Part shown: piece after piece, positions 25,914 to 36,861 of the stretch
How the letters are laid out: the number at the start of each line of letters is the position of its first letter
Numbering within the stretch: position 1 is the stretch's first letter
Assembly (NCBI RefSeq): GCF_002923755.1
Contig: NZ_PGFZ01000007.1
Coordinates: 212,062-276,061, forward strand
DNA: 64,000 nt
From: Methylovulum psychrotolerans
Lineage (GTDB): Bacteria; Pseudomonadota; Gammaproteobacteria; Methylococcales; Methylomonadaceae
Reading direction: 5' to 3'
Translations under genes and position numbers: made by a program
Notes under the pieces: model-generated
Seen by the model: only the letters and a program-made list of their open reading frames with translations
Database searches by the model: none
What the model was told of the DNA's origin: nothing

Positions 25914-26252
25914 ATGTCGGATTGTCTGTTTTGTAAAATGGTTGCTGGTGTCATCAAGCCGGATGTCGTGTTTGAAGATGATAATGTCTTGGCGTTCCGG
26001 GATATTAACCCGCGTGCGCCTGTGCATGTGCTGGTTATCCCTAAGCAGCATGTGCCGACCTTAAACGAATTGGCTAACCCAGAACTAGCCGGGCAGCTTT
26101 TGCAAGCGGCGGCGGCGGTCGCCAAGCAGGAAGGTTTGGCCGACAACGGCTACCGCGTCAATATCAACTGCAATAAGCACGGTGGGCAGGAAGTCTATCA
26201 TCTGCACCTGCATGTTTTGGGTGGCCGGCAAATGGCTTGGCCGCCCGGTTAA
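25914..26252 (+). CDS. hinT: HIT family (HinT-like) nucleotide hydrolase
   Basis: 112-residue cytoplasmic protein that hydrolyses aminoacyl-AMP and adenosine phosphoramidates. N-terminal CLFCKMVAGVIKPDVVFEDDNVLAF and the catalytic histidine triad in GGQEVYHLHLHVLGGRQM are clear. Preceded by GAGAAGG. The stop is 18 bp after recR; the cluster then ends in a long intergenic region. Confidence 0.94.
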   Translation: MSDCLFCKMVAGVIKPDVVFEDDNVLAFRDINPRAPVHVLVIPKQHVPTLNELANPELAGQLLQAAAAVAKQEGLADNGYRVNINCNKHGGQEVYHLHLHVLGGRQMAWPPG

Positions 26253-27999
<1,747 letters not shown>

Positions 28000-28000
<1 letters not shown>

Positions 28001-29202
28001 TGTCGGCTAGAGATTTTTTAGATAGCATAGAGCCGCATTTTACAAAAGGCGGTAAGTTAGAAAAGTATTACGGTCTCTATGAGATGGTCGATACCTTTAT
28101 CTATACGCCCGCTTCTGTAACACGCGGCACTACCCATGTTCGTGACGGTAACGACCTGAAACGGACAATGACGTTTGTGGTGATTGCTACCTTGTTTTGC
28201 GTTTTGATGGCTGTGTATAACACGGGCTATCAGGCCAATTTGGCAATGGAAGCAATGGGTTTGGAAAAAATCGGCAATTGGCGCAGTTTGCCGATGATGA
28301 TTTTCGGCTATAACCCGTCTAACCCACTGTCTTGCATCGCCCATGGCGCGTTGTACTTTTTCCCTATTTATTTCGTCACCTTAGCGGTGGGCGGGGTTTG
28401 GGAAGTGTTGTTCGCCACGGTGCGCGGCCATGAAGTCAATGAAGGCTTCTTGGTGTCATCCATGTTGTACACCTTAATTATGCCGCCTGACATGCCGTTA
28501 TGGCAGGTCGCGTTAGGCATTTCTTTCGGTATCGTTATCGGTAAGGAAGTGTTCGGCGGAACCGGCAAAAACTTTTTAAACCCTGCTTTAACAGGTCGGG
28601 CGTTTTTGTATTTTGCTTATCCGGCTTCCATTTCCGGCGACTCCGTCTGGGTGGCTGTTGACGGTTATACGGCGGCAACCCCACTGGGCTTGGCGGCAAA
28701 CGGTGGCTTGGAAGCGGTTTATAACGCCCATTACACTTGGTTCCAAACCCTGTTCGGTTTTGAGCCGGGCTGTTTGGGAGAAACCTCCACTATCGCTATC
28801 TTAATCGGTGCGGCGTTTCTGTTATATACCCGTGTGGCTTCGTACCGGATTATGGCGGGTGTGTTTTTAGGCATGGTGGCAACGTCATTGTTGTTTAATA
28901 TGATCGGTAGCGACACCAACCCGATGTTTGCCTTGCCTTGGTACTGGCATTTGACTATCGGCGGTTTTGCTTTCGGTATGGTGTATATGGCGACTGACCC
29001 CGTCAGTGCCGCGATGACTGACACAGGCCGCTGGATATTCGGCGCTTTAGTCGGCGGTATGACCGTCTTAATCAGAGTCGTGAATCCTGCATTCCCAGAA
29101 GGTATTATGTTGGCAATTCTGTTCTCTAACATGTTCGCGCCTACCATTGACTACTTCGTCATTCAGGCCAATATCAGAAGAAGGATGAAACGCCATGCTT
29201 AA
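28000..29202 (+). CDS. nqrB: Na+-NQR subunit B
   Basis: 400-residue membrane subunit with about ten transmembrane helices ([46 protein letters not shown]). It carries a covalent FMN linked to a Thr: [10 protein letters not shown] contains T227 of the DGxxxAT pattern. This attachment is made by ApbE, encoded at 49784. It is part of the Na+ channel. It overlaps nqrC by 8 bp. Confidence 0.97.
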
Positions 29203-30088
29203 TAAAGAAACGCTGTGCCACTATTATGGAAAATTTACTGTCTACCGCGATAAGGTTTTGGCCTTAGGCAATGACAGCTTAGAAAAGACGTTCGCTATCG
29301 CTTTGTCTTTGTGCTTGGTTTGTGCGGTGTTTGTCGCTATGGCGGCGGTTGCTTTAAAGCCTCTGCAAGTCATGAACAAAGAAATGGACATGAAGAAGAA
29401 TATTCTTGATGTGGCGGGTCTTTTAGAACAAGGCAGCGATATTGACGCCGCTTTTGCCGAAAAGATCGAAGCGAAAATTGTTGATTTGGAAAGCGGCGAA
29501 TACATTGACAGCATTAATGCCGCCGACTATGACCAACGTAAGGCGGCGAAAGACCCCGCCCAAAACGTTGCTATTCCAAAAGACAAAGATATTGCCCATA
29601 TCAGAATCAAAGCCAAATATGCGAAAGTGTTTTTGGTGAAGGAAAAAGGTACTATCAAATCCATTATCTTACCGATTAACGGTTATGGTTTGTGGTCTAC
29701 GCTCTATGGCTTCTTATCGTTAGATGCCGATGGTCAGACCGTACAAAGCATCAACTTTTATGACCAAGCAGAAACTCCGGGGCTGGGTGGCGAAGTCGTT
29801 AACCCTAACTGGCGGGCGCTGTGGAAAGGTAAAAAAGTCTATGCCGAAACCGATCAGCCTTCGCTTGATAAAGGCCTGATTACTGAAGCCGATATCGGCG
29901 AACCGGCTTTGACCTTGATCAAAGGCGTGGTGGACAACAGCAAGCCGGGTTCGCAATACCAAGTGGACGGCCTTGCCGGTGCAACTTTAACCAGTACGGG
30001 GGTTTCTAACTTAGTCAGATACTGGATGGGTAAAGAAGGTTTTGCCCCGTATTTGAGCAAAGTCAGAACCGTCAAAGGAGGTGCCTAA
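29195..30088 (+). CDS. nqrC: Na+-NQR subunit C
   Basis: 297-residue subunit with one N-terminal membrane helix ([22 protein letters not shown]) and a periplasmic FMN domain. FMN is attached covalently at T264 in [13 protein letters not shown], the ApbE target motif. The electron path through NQR passes this flavin. It overlaps nqrB by 8 bp, and its last base starts nqrD. Confidence 0.97.
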   Translation: MLNKETLCHYYGKFTVYRDKVLALGNDSLEKTFAIALSLCLVCAVFVAMAAVALKPLQVMNKEMDMKKNILDVAGLLEQGSDIDAAFAEKIEAKIVDLESGEYIDSINAADYDQRKAAKDPAQNVAIPKDKDIAHIRIKAKYAKVFLVKEKGTIKSIILPINGYGLWSTLYGFLSLDADGQTVQSINFYDQAETPGLGGEVVNPNWRALWKGKKVYAETDQPSLDKGLITEADIGEPALTLIKGVVDNSKPGSQYQVDGLAGATLTSTGVSNLVRYWMGKEGFAPYLSKVRTVKGGA

Positions 30089-30768
30089 TGAGCGCTGTAT
30101 TGAATGACGAAACAAAAAAAGTATTAATAGAGCCGCTGGTCAGCAATAACCCTATCACCTTACAGGTCTTAGGTATTTGTTCGGCGTTGGCGGTCACCTC
30201 GCAAATGTCCACGTCATTGATTATGGCGTTGGCATTGACCTTGGTCACGGCGTTTTCTAGCGCCGCGATCAGCGCGATCAGAAACCACATCCCCAGCAGC
30301 ATCCGTATTATCGTGCAAATGACGATCATCGCGTCGCTGGTTATTGTGGTTGACCAGATCTTGAAAGCCTTCGCTTACGATGTCAGCAAGCAATTGTCGG
30401 TGTTTGTCGGTTTGATCATCACCAACTGTATCGTTATGGGCCGCGCCGAAGGCTATGCCATGAAAAATCCTCCGCTGGAGAGCTTCATGGACGGTATCGG
30501 TAACGGTTTGGGCTATAGCTTGATTTTGGTTATCGTCGCTTTTTTCAGGGAATTGTTCGGCTCAGGCAAGTTATTGGGCAATGAAATTTTCCACCTGACC
30601 AAAGACGGCGGCTGGTATGACCCTAATGGCTTGATGTTATTGCCGCCTAGTGCGTTTTTCATCATCGGTTTGATTATTTGGAGTGTCCGTCAATGGAAGC
30701 CCGAACAAGCCGAAAAAGTCGAATTTAAAATTATGCCGATTGCGCATGGTGAAGGAGGGCATCACTAA
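30088..30768 (+). CDS. nqrD: Na+-NQR subunit D
   Basis: 226-residue membrane subunit with six helices ([58 protein letters not shown]). It helps form the intramembrane iron centre with NqrE through conserved cysteines (one in TNCIVM). It ends [11 protein letters not shown]. Overlaps nqrC and nqrE by one base each (TAATG junctions). Confidence 0.97.
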   Translation: MSAVLNDETKKVLIEPLVSNNPITLQVLGICSALAVTSQMSTSLIMALALTLVTAFSSAAISAIRNHIPSSIRIIVQMTIIASLVIVVDQILKAFAYDVSKQLSVFVGLIITNCIVMGRAEGYAMKNPPLESFMDGIGNGLGYSLILVIVAFFRELFGSGKLLGNEIFHLTKDGGWYDPNGLMLLPPSAFFIIGLIIWSVRQWKPEQAEKVEFKIMPIAHGEGGHH

Positions 30769-31376
30769 TGGAAGCCTATATTAGTTTATTTGTAAAAGCC
30801 GTTTTTATCGAAAACCTAGCCTTGTCCTTCTTTTTGGGCATGTGTACGTTTATTGCGGTCTCCAAGAAAATTTCCACGGCGATGGGCTTAGGGGTTGCGG
30901 TTATGGTGGTGCAAGCCATTACCGTTCCTGCCAATAACTTGGTTTATCACACCCTGCTGAAAGAAGACGCTTTGTCTTGGATTGGCATTAAAGGCGTGGA
31001 TTTGAGCTTTTTGGCGTTGTTAAGCTGTATCGGTATGATTGCCGCTTTGGTACAAATTTTGGAAATGATCTTAGATAAGTTCTTTCCGGCTTTGTATTCT
31101 GCCTTAGGTATCTTCTTGCCGTTAATCACCGTAAACTGCGCCATTTTGGGCGGTAGTCTGTTCATGATTGAGCGTGACTACAACTTCGGCGAAAGCGTCA
31201 CTTACGGTATCGGTAGCGGCTTAGGCTGGGCTTTGGCGATTACCGTTATGGCGGGTGTGCGCGAAAAGCTCAAATACAGTGACATTCCGGCTGGTCTGCA
31301 AGGCTTGGGTATCACCTTTATTACTGCGGGTCTGATGTCGCTTGGCTTCATGGCTTTCTCTGGAATCCAACTATAG
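30768..31376 (+). CDS. nqrE: Na+-NQR subunit E
   Basis: 202-residue membrane subunit homologous to NqrD in inverted topology ([44 protein letters not shown] with the paired Cys). Together with NqrD it binds an Fe or [2Fe-2S] centre. Followed by GGAAGGTGTCGT ahead of nqrF. Confidence 0.97.
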   Translation: MEAYISLFVKAVFIENLALSFFLGMCTFIAVSKKISTAMGLGVAVMVVQAITVPANNLVYHTLLKEDALSWIGIKGVDLSFLALLSCIGMIAALVQILEMILDKFFPALYSALGIFLPLITVNCAILGGSLFMIERDYNFGESVTYGIGSGLGWALAITVMAGVREKLKYSDIPAGLQGLGITFITAGLMSLGFMAFSGIQL

Positions 31377-31388
31377 GAAGGTGTCGTA

Positions 31389-32609
31389 ATGTTGGAAATT
31401 ATTTTAGGCATTATTATTTTCACGGGTTTCGTGATTGCATTGGTATTTCTCATTATCGGTGCCAAAAGTAAGTTGGTGGCTGCCGGTGATGTGGAAATTC
31501 TGATCAATGACGAGAAGAAAATCCATGTGCCGGTCGGATCAAAACTGTTAGGCGCGTTAGCCGATAACGGTTTGTTTGTGTCATCAGCGTGCGGCGGCGG
31601 CGGTACTTGCGCACAATGCCGCGTGAAAGTCCATTCAGGCGGCGGCGATATTCTGCCGACTGAAACCTCGCACATCACCAAACGTGAAGCGGCGGAAGGC
31701 GAACGCCTTTCTTGCCAAGTCACGGTCAGAAACAATATGTCGATTGAAGTGGAAGACAGTGTTTTTGGGGTGAAAAAATGGGAATGTACGGTTAAGTCTA
31801 ACCATAACGTTGCCACGTTTATTAAAGAGTTGGTGTTGGATTTGCCGGAAGGCGAAGCTATTAACTACCGTGCGGGCGGTTATATCCAAATCGAATGTCC
31901 GCCGCATGTCGTTAAATATAGCGATTATTTGGTGGAAGAGCGTTTCCGTGACGATTGGGATAAATTCAATCTGTGGCGTTATGTCTCCGACGTGAAAGAA
32001 CCCGCGTTACGCGCCTACTCTATGGCTTCATACCCTGAAGAAAAAGAGATTATGCTGAACGTGCGTATTGCCACGCCGCCGCCACGCGCCGCTGAAAATG
32101 TCCCGCCTGGGATTATGTCATCGTACATTTTTGGCCTGAAACCTGGCGATAAATGTATCGTGTCCGGCCCTTACGGTGAATTTTTCGCTAAAGAAACCGA
32201 AGCGGAAATGGTCTTCATCGGTGGTGGTGCAGGTATGGCGCCGATGCGTTCGCACATTTTCGACCAGTTACGCCGTTTGAAATCCAAACGTAAGATTACC
32301 TTCTGGTACGGTGCGCGGAGCAAGCGCGAAATGTTCTATGTTGAAGATTTCGATATGCTGGCCCGTGAAAATGACAATTTTGAATGGCATGTGGCGTTAT
32401 CTGACCCGCTGCCGGACGATAATTGGGACGGTTATACCGGATTTATCCATAACGTGGTTTATGAACATTATCTGAAAAACCATCCGGCACCAGAAGATTG
32501 TGAGTTTTACATGTGCGGTCCGCCAATCATGAACAGCTCAGTGATCAAAATGCTGTTAGATAACGGTGTCGAACCCGAAAACATTATGTTGGACGATTTC
32601 GGCGGCTAA
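31389..32609 (+). CDS. nqrF: Na+-NQR subunit F (NADH dehydrogenase flavoprotein)
   Basis: 406-residue electron-entry subunit. One N-terminal helix ([22 protein letters not shown]), then a [2Fe-2S] ferredoxin domain with cysteines in [13 protein letters not shown] and RLSCQV, an FAD domain ([12 protein letters not shown]) and a C-terminal NADH domain ([29 protein letters not shown], ending MLDDFGG). Last gene of the operon; a terminator follows. Confidence 0.97.
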   Translation: MLEIILGIIIFTGFVIALVFLIIGAKSKLVAAGDVEILINDEKKIHVPVGSKLLGALADNGLFVSSACGGGGTCAQCRVKVHSGGGDILPTETSHITKREAAEGERLSCQVTVRNNMSIEVEDSVFGVKKWECTVKSNHNVATFIKELVLDLPEGEAINYRAGGYIQIECPPHVVKYSDYLVEERFRDDWDKFNLWRYVSDVKEPALRAYSMASYPEEKEIMLNVRIATPPPRAAENVPPGIMSSYIFGLKPGDKCIVSGPYGEFFAKETEAEMVFIGGGAGMAPMRSHIFDQLRRLKSKRKITFWYGARSKREMFYVEDFDMLARENDNFEWHVALSDPLPDDNWDGYTGFIHNVVYEHYLKNHPAPEDCEFYMCGPPIMNSSVIKMLLDNGVEPENIMLDDFGG

Positions 32610-32626
32610 GTCGCTTACGGCAAAAC

Positions 32627-32672
32627 AATCCTCTTCCGCTTTGGTCTGTCCTTGCGGAAGGGGATTTTTTTT
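32627..32672 (+). terminator. Terminator of the nqr operon
   Basis: AATCC-T-CTTCCGC (32627-32639) pairs with GCGGAAG-G-GGATT (32654-32666) around a 14-nt loop and runs into eight T. Confidence 0.85.
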
Positions 32673-32778
32673 ATAAATTCAGTACCCATTCATTTTGTAT
32701 AGGTTACAATCGTCAGTATTGGCAGCGTTGTTTATCATCGGATAAGGCCGCTGTGCGCTGACTGTTTTGGAGCTTCCT

Positions 32779-33159
32779 ATGCGACCATCAAGATTATTGC
32801 TACTATTTTTCTGTCTGCTCATTTCCCAGTCTGTGCTTGCCTTACGTTGCGGCCATGAGTTGGTCGAATTGGGCAACAGTAAGAACGATGTCGTTTATAA
32901 GTGCGGCGACCCTGATTCTATTGATACCCATCTCGAAAGGCGTAGCGTCAGCCATTATGCCAGTGAGTCGAATTATTTTGGTGACGGCGCGACGGTTTAC
33001 CCGAATACCGCCACCAATATAGGTTTGCAGCAATACGCCGAAGTGGATGTGGTGGTTGAGGAATGGGTTTATGATTTTGGCCGCAGACGTTTGCAGCAGT
33101 ATTTACGTTTTGAAAATGGCCGCTTAAAGGAACTGAAAACCTTAGACCGTGGCCATTGA
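32779..33159 (+). CDS. DUF2845 family secreted protein
   Basis: 126 residues from ATG 32779, with a signal peptide (LLLLFFCLLISQSVLA) cleaved before LRCGHELVELGNSKNDVVYKCGDPD. Two cysteines (C in LRCG and YKCGDP) are conserved in DUF2845 and probably form a disulphide. The periplasmic domain ends with the YDFGRRRLQQYLRFENGRLKEL pattern of the family. Function unknown. Located between nqrF and the 300-bp repeat. Confidence 0.85.
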   Translation: MRPSRLLLLFFCLLISQSVLALRCGHELVELGNSKNDVVYKCGDPDSIDTHLERRSVSHYASESNYFGDGATVYPNTATNIGLQQYAEVDVVVEEWVYDFGRRRLQQYLRFENGRLKELKTLDRGH

Positions 33160-33181
33160 GGTAAGCAGTGATGTTATGTAG

Positions 33182-33488
33182 TCATTTTTTCGATATTGAA
33201 AAATGTAGAGAGGAGTCGCTGTCGCGACGTTTTTTTTAATCGGGTTCTCGCACCCGAAGGCGAGATACTTTCTTTTGCTCCGCCAAAAGAAAGTATCCAA
33301 AGAAAAGGCGGCCCGGTTGCCGCTTGATCCTGCGCTTCTCGGTTTTGTCGGGGGTCGGCAGAGTGGGCTCCTGCCCACCTGCCGACGCGCGGCATCCCTG
33401 CCGCGCCCCTTCGGGCTGATCCCGACAAACCCTGCGATGCTCGGCGCGGCAAACGGGGGTAAAGCACGTTACTGCGTAACGTCAGTTA
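33182..33488. repeat. 300-bp intergenic repeat, copy 1
   Basis: Near-identical to 36284-36623. It starts at TCATTTTTTCGATATTG, contains a perfect 14-bp palindrome GATACTTTCTTTTG/CAAAAGAAAGTATC (33264-33277 with 33284-33297) with CTCCGC loop, then the conserved AAAGAAAAGGCGGCCCGGTT, and ends in ACGTTAC-TGC-GTAACGT plus CAGTTA. Short ORFs run through it on both strands but are not conserved between the copies. This copy lacks two short insertions present in the other copy. Confidence 0.9.
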
Positions 33489-33523
33489 AGAAGTGATTTT
33501 TTAGACATGTTGAGGATAAGATA

Positions 33524-33700
33524 ATGACCTATTTTTTAGTGACCTTTGCGGTCATGCTGGCGGTAGTCGGCTTAATGGCAATTGGGGTGATCTTTGGCAG
33601 AAAAGCCATTAAAGGCTCTTGTGGCGGGGTTAATAGCGACTGTGTCTGTGTAGAGAAATGCGATAAACGTAAAAAACTTGAAGCAGAAGGGCGTGCTTGA
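33524..33700 (+). CDS. nqrM: Na+-NQR maturation protein NqrM
   Basis: 58-residue protein needed to build the Fe centre between NqrD and NqrE. It has an N-terminal membrane helix (VTFAVMLAVVGLMAIGVIFG), then GRKAIKGSCGGV, and four cysteines at 33, 40, 42 and 46 (SDCVCVEKC) that hold iron. The family always has this arrangement: helix, RRAIKGSCGG, then clustered cysteines. ATG 33524 follows GAGG by 8 bp. The final TGA overlaps the TTG start of sbcB (TTGA), so sbcB is coupled. It lies 0.9 kb after nqrF, separated by a terminator, a DUF2845 gene and the repeat. Confidence 0.93.
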   Translation: MTYFLVTFAVMLAVVGLMAIGVIFGRKAIKGSCGGVNSDCVCVEKCDKRKKLEAEGRA

Positions 33701-35151
33701 GTTCACCGACCCTGTACTGGCATGATTATGAGACGTTTGGCGCCGACCCGCAACGGGATCGGCCCGCGCAATTTGCCGGTGTCCGTACCGACAACGATTT
33801 TACTATTATTGACGAGCCGCTGGTGGTGTATTGCCAGCTTGCTGCCGATAGCCTCCCGCATCCTGACGCTTGCCTGATTACCGGCATTACCCCCCAAATA
33901 GCGGCCAAAAACGGTGTGTGCGAGGCGGAATTTATCCGCCTCATCCATGCCCAATTGGCGCGTCCGCATACTTGTGCCTTAGGCTATAACAGCATCCGTT
34001 TTGACGATGAAGTAACGCGCAATAGCCTGTATCGGCATTTTTACGACCCTTATGCACGGGAATGGCAGCATGGCAATTCGCGCTGGGATTTGCTGGATGT
34101 GGTCAGGGCGGCTAAGGCCTTGCGTCCTGACGGTATCCAATGGCCTGTTGACGGGCTGGGCAAGCCCAGTTTCCGGCTCGAGCACTTGACCGCCGCCAAC
34201 GGTATCGGCCATGCCAATGCCCATGACGCGCTGGCCGATGTTTATGCCACTATTGCCGTCGCTAAACTGCTTAAGACGAAACAGCCGAAGCTGTACCAGT
34301 TTTTTTGGCAGCACCGTAGCAAGTATGAGGCGTTAAACTTGTTGCAGTTGGGGCGGTTTGTGCCGTTGTTGCATGTTTCGGGTATGTATCCGGCCTTACG
34401 GCATTGTTTGGCAGTGATTGTGCCGTTATGCCAGCATCCGGGCAATACCAATGGTGTGGTGGTTTATGATTTGGCGGTTGATCCTACGCCGCTGTTAAGC
34501 TTGTCGGTGGAGGAGATTCGCCAGCGGCTGTTCACGGCGACCGAGGCTTTGCCCGAAGGTACGGCGCGGATACCGCTAAAAACGGTGCATATCAATAAAT
34601 GTCCGGTTTTAGCGCCAATGTCGGTACTGCGGCCTGCCGATAGGGAGCGTTTGGGCGTGGATTTGCCCCAGTGCCAAGCGCATTTGGCGGCCTTACAGGC
34701 GGCACCTGATATTGCCGCGAAAGTGGCGGCGGTGTTCGCGGCGGTCGGCGATGCGCCGGGCGTTCCCGCCGATCCTGATCTGGCTTTGTATAGCGGCGGA
34801 TTTTTTAGTGATGCCGATAAGCGGCAAATGGCGAAAATCCCCACGCTGCCCGCTGAGACGTTGGCGGCGGCGCGGTTTCCGTTTGCCGACCCGCGCTTGC
34901 CGGAAATGCTCTTTAGGTATCGGGCGCGTAATTATCCGCACACTTTGTCGGCAACCGAGGCGCAAGCGTGGCGGCAAAGCTGTGTTGACCGTTTGACGGG
35001 CAGGGCAGGGGCGGGGAGCTTGACGTTTAGTGCGTTTTTTCGCCAATTGGAGAGCTTACGCGCCCTGCCGGACACGAATGCCGACGTGTTGGAGGCTTTA
35101 GCGGCTTATGCGGCGGATAAAATGCAGGCTTTGGGGTTGGCGGCGGATTGA
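33697..35151 (+). CDS. sbcB: Exodeoxyribonuclease I
   Basis: 484-residue single-strand DNA 3'-5' exonuclease of the DEDDh superfamily. The active-site segment HDYETFGADPQRDRPAQFAG carries Asp and Glu, followed by ALGYNSIRFDDEVTRNSLYRHFYDPY and DALADVYATIAVAKL; the C-terminus has the SH3-like and helical part. The start is TTG 33697, inside the nqrM stop; AGAAGG lies 6 bp upstream. No ATG fits, as the protein would lose its catalytic N-terminus. Translation probably depends on termination of nqrM. Confidence 0.95.
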   Translation: MSSPTLYWHDYETFGADPQRDRPAQFAGVRTDNDFTIIDEPLVVYCQLAADSLPHPDACLITGITPQIAAKNGVCEAEFIRLIHAQLARPHTCALGYNSIRFDDEVTRNSLYRHFYDPYAREWQHGNSRWDLLDVVRAAKALRPDGIQWPVDGLGKPSFRLEHLTAANGIGHANAHDALADVYATIAVAKLLKTKQPKLYQFFWQHRSKYEALNLLQLGRFVPLLHVSGMYPALRHCLAVIVPLCQHPGNTNGVVVYDLAVDPTPLLSLSVEEIRQRLFTATEALPEGTARIPLKTVHINKCPVLAPMSVLRPADRERLGVDLPQCQAHLAALQAAPDIAAKVAAVFAAVGDAPGVPADPDLALYSGGFFSDADKRQMAKIPTLPAETLAAARFPFADPRLPEMLFRYRARNYPHTLSATEAQAWRQSCVDRLTGRAGAGSLTFSAFFRQLESLRALPDTNADVLEALAAYAADKMQALGLAAD

Positions 35152-35168
35152 CGGTTCTGGGCTTAGGC

Positions 35169-35196
35169 GGCGTAGGGGCTTATTTGTCCCTACGCC
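35169..35196. terminator. Hairpin between convergent sbcB and mltB
   Basis: GGCGTAGGG (35169-35177) pairs with CCCTACGCC (35188-35196) around a 10-nt loop. No T-run follows, so it may act as a weak or Rho-assisted terminator. Confidence 0.5.
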
Positions 35197-35204
35197 GGGC
35201 TTGG

Positions 35205-36239
35205 CTAGTAGTAGCGGTCTTTAATGGCTTGGGCGAGTTGGTGTACGGCCATGGCGTATTTGTTGCTGTTGTTGTAGCGCTTGATCACCTTGAAGTTTTT
35301 CTGGATAAACCAATATTCGCTGCCTTCGTAGGTGCTCAGCTCAATGACTGCCGGGTCAGTGGAGGGGCTGGTCTGGTAGGTGACGGGTTGGTTAAGTTGC
35401 CAACCGTTTTTGGAGAAATAGTGGGCGACACTGCCTATCGCGTCTTCGGGATGCCAAATGTCGCGGCGGCCATCGCTGTTAAAGTCCACCGCCAAATGCC
35501 GGAAGCTGCTGGGCATGAATTGCCCCAACCCCATTGCCCCCGCCCAAGAACCGACGGGTTGGCGCGGCTCATAACCTTCTTCGCGGGTCATCAACAGATA
35601 GTGCTCCAGTTCCGACGTAAAATACTTCGATCGCCTTTCGGTATAAAAGCTTAGGGTGGCGAGGGCATCAAAAATGCGGGTTTTGCCGACATTTTTGCCG
35701 AAGTAGGTTTCTACGCCAATAATGGCGACAATGTATTCGGGGTCAACGTGGTACTGGAGGCTGGCCCGCTCGACGGCATCGGCATGGCTGCGCCAAAATT
35801 CCACGCCATTGCTGATGTGGGCTTCGGTCAAAAATTTATTGCGGTAACGCGTCCAACTGCCCAAATGCGGTTTGGTGGGCGTGGTAGGTGCGGCGACCGG
35901 GCTTTCCAGTTTGATCACCGAATCCAGACGCTGGGCTTGCGAAAACAGGCCGTTAAGGTAGTTTTGCGAAAAACCATGCTTTCTGACCATAAAATTGATA
36001 AAGTTTTGCACCGAATAGAGGCCGGCATAATCGCCGGTGATCCCCATAGCGGAATAGTCGCCCCCGTTCATATCAGCTTCGGACGGGCTGTTGTAGTTTT
36101 CTAGCTTTTGTGGTCGGGCTTCGGGTATGGGGGTGATGGCGATAGTTTTGGGGGTAGGATTGGTCGGTTGCAGCGGTTCGCTGGCACAGCCTGCCAGAAA
36201 TATGACGACGAGGGAGGGGGCAATAAGTTTATGGGTCAT
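35205..36239 (-). CDS. mltB: Membrane-bound lytic murein transglycosylase B
   Basis: 344-residue lipoprotein that cleaves peptidoglycan glycan strands, forming 1,6-anhydroMurNAc ends. Lipobox LAGC (IFLAGCASEPL), then the MltB-type domain: QNFINFMVRKHGFSQNYL, SGVEFW-like EFWRSHADAVERASLQYHVDPEYIVAIIGVETYFGKNVGKTRIFDALATLSF containing the catalytic Glu in GVETYFG, and SWAGAMGLGQFMPSSFRHLAVDFNSDGRRDIW. C-terminus typical. The family length is usual. Positioned between the two copies of the 300-bp repeat. Confidence 0.93.
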   Translation of the reverse strand: MTHKLIAPSLVVIFLAGCASEPLQPTNPTPKTIAITPIPEARPQKLENYNSPSEADMNGGDYSAMGITGDYAGLYSVQNFINFMVRKHGFSQNYLNGLFSQAQRLDSVIKLESPVAAPTTPTKPHLGSWTRYRNKFLTEAHISNGVEFWRSHADAVERASLQYHVDPEYIVAIIGVETYFGKNVGKTRIFDALATLSFYTERRSKYFTSELEHYLLMTREEGYEPRQPVGSWAGAMGLGQFMPSSFRHLAVDFNSDGRRDIWHPEDAIGSVAHYFSKNGWQLNQPVTYQTSPSTDPAVIELSTYEGSEYWFIQKNFKVIKRYNNSNKYAMAVHQLAQAIKDRYY

Positions 36240-36283
36240 GGCTGTTACGGGAACCTCTTGAGTTACTTAACTGGTGTTACGCA

Positions 36284-36623
36284 ATCATTTTTCGATATTG
36301 AAAAATGTAGCGATGAGTCGCTGTCGCGACGGTTTTTAATCGGGTTCTCGCACCCGAAGGCGAGATACTTTCTTTTGCTCCGCCAAAAGAAAGTATCCAA
36401 AGAAAAGGCGGCCCGGTTGCCGCTTGATCCTGCGCTTCTCGGTTTTGTCGGGGGTCGGCAGAGTGGGCTTCGTGCCTTTATGCCCTTTGGGTGCACCTGC
36501 CGACGCGCGGCATCCCTGCCGCGCCCCTTTATGCCCTATGGGTATTCGGGCTGATCCCGAAAAAACCTGCGATGTTCGGCGCGGCAAACGGGGGTAAAGC
36601 ACGTTACTGCGTAACGTCAGTTA
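36284..36623. repeat. 300-bp intergenic repeat, copy 2
   Basis: Same unit as at 33182-33488, in the same orientation, with the 14-bp palindrome at 36364-36377 and 36384-36397. Compared with copy 1 it has two extra segments: near 36472-36496 (TTTATGCCCTTTGGG and surroundings) and near 36527-36545 (TTTATGCCCTATGGG), which resemble each other. The 3' end ACGTTACTGCGTAACGT is conserved. Confidence 0.9.
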
Positions 36624-36861
36624 CTTAAAAATAGCGGCATCGGCACTGGCCGTGTAAATAAGCCCGCCTGATTAGATGAACGTTACAATTTTACTAAGAA
36701 CCTAGTAGAATACCTAAGATTATGTTGTGGAAAAGTGACAGCATTAAATAAAAAATTATTGAGCCGTTTTCTGGCGGAAAATTCCCCTCATTGGGCGATT
36801 TTTTGGAGGGGCGGATATAACTCGATATCCATCGACAAAACATGTTTATTTTGAGGTGAGC
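36624..36861. promoter_or_regulatory. Leader of the ilvBNC operon
   Basis: 238 bp without a gene. Hairpins GCCGTTTTCTGGC (near 36763) and CCCCTC/GAGGGG (36784-36789 with 36806-36811), the latter with an internal T-run, could act in attenuation. The only nearby short frame is MFILR at 36842; a classic Leu/Val/Ile-rich leader peptide is not obvious. Confidence 0.35.

Noticed and set aside
33275..33496. Short ORFs through the 300-bp repeats
   Set aside because: The two repeat copies do not preserve the frames, so they are noncoding.
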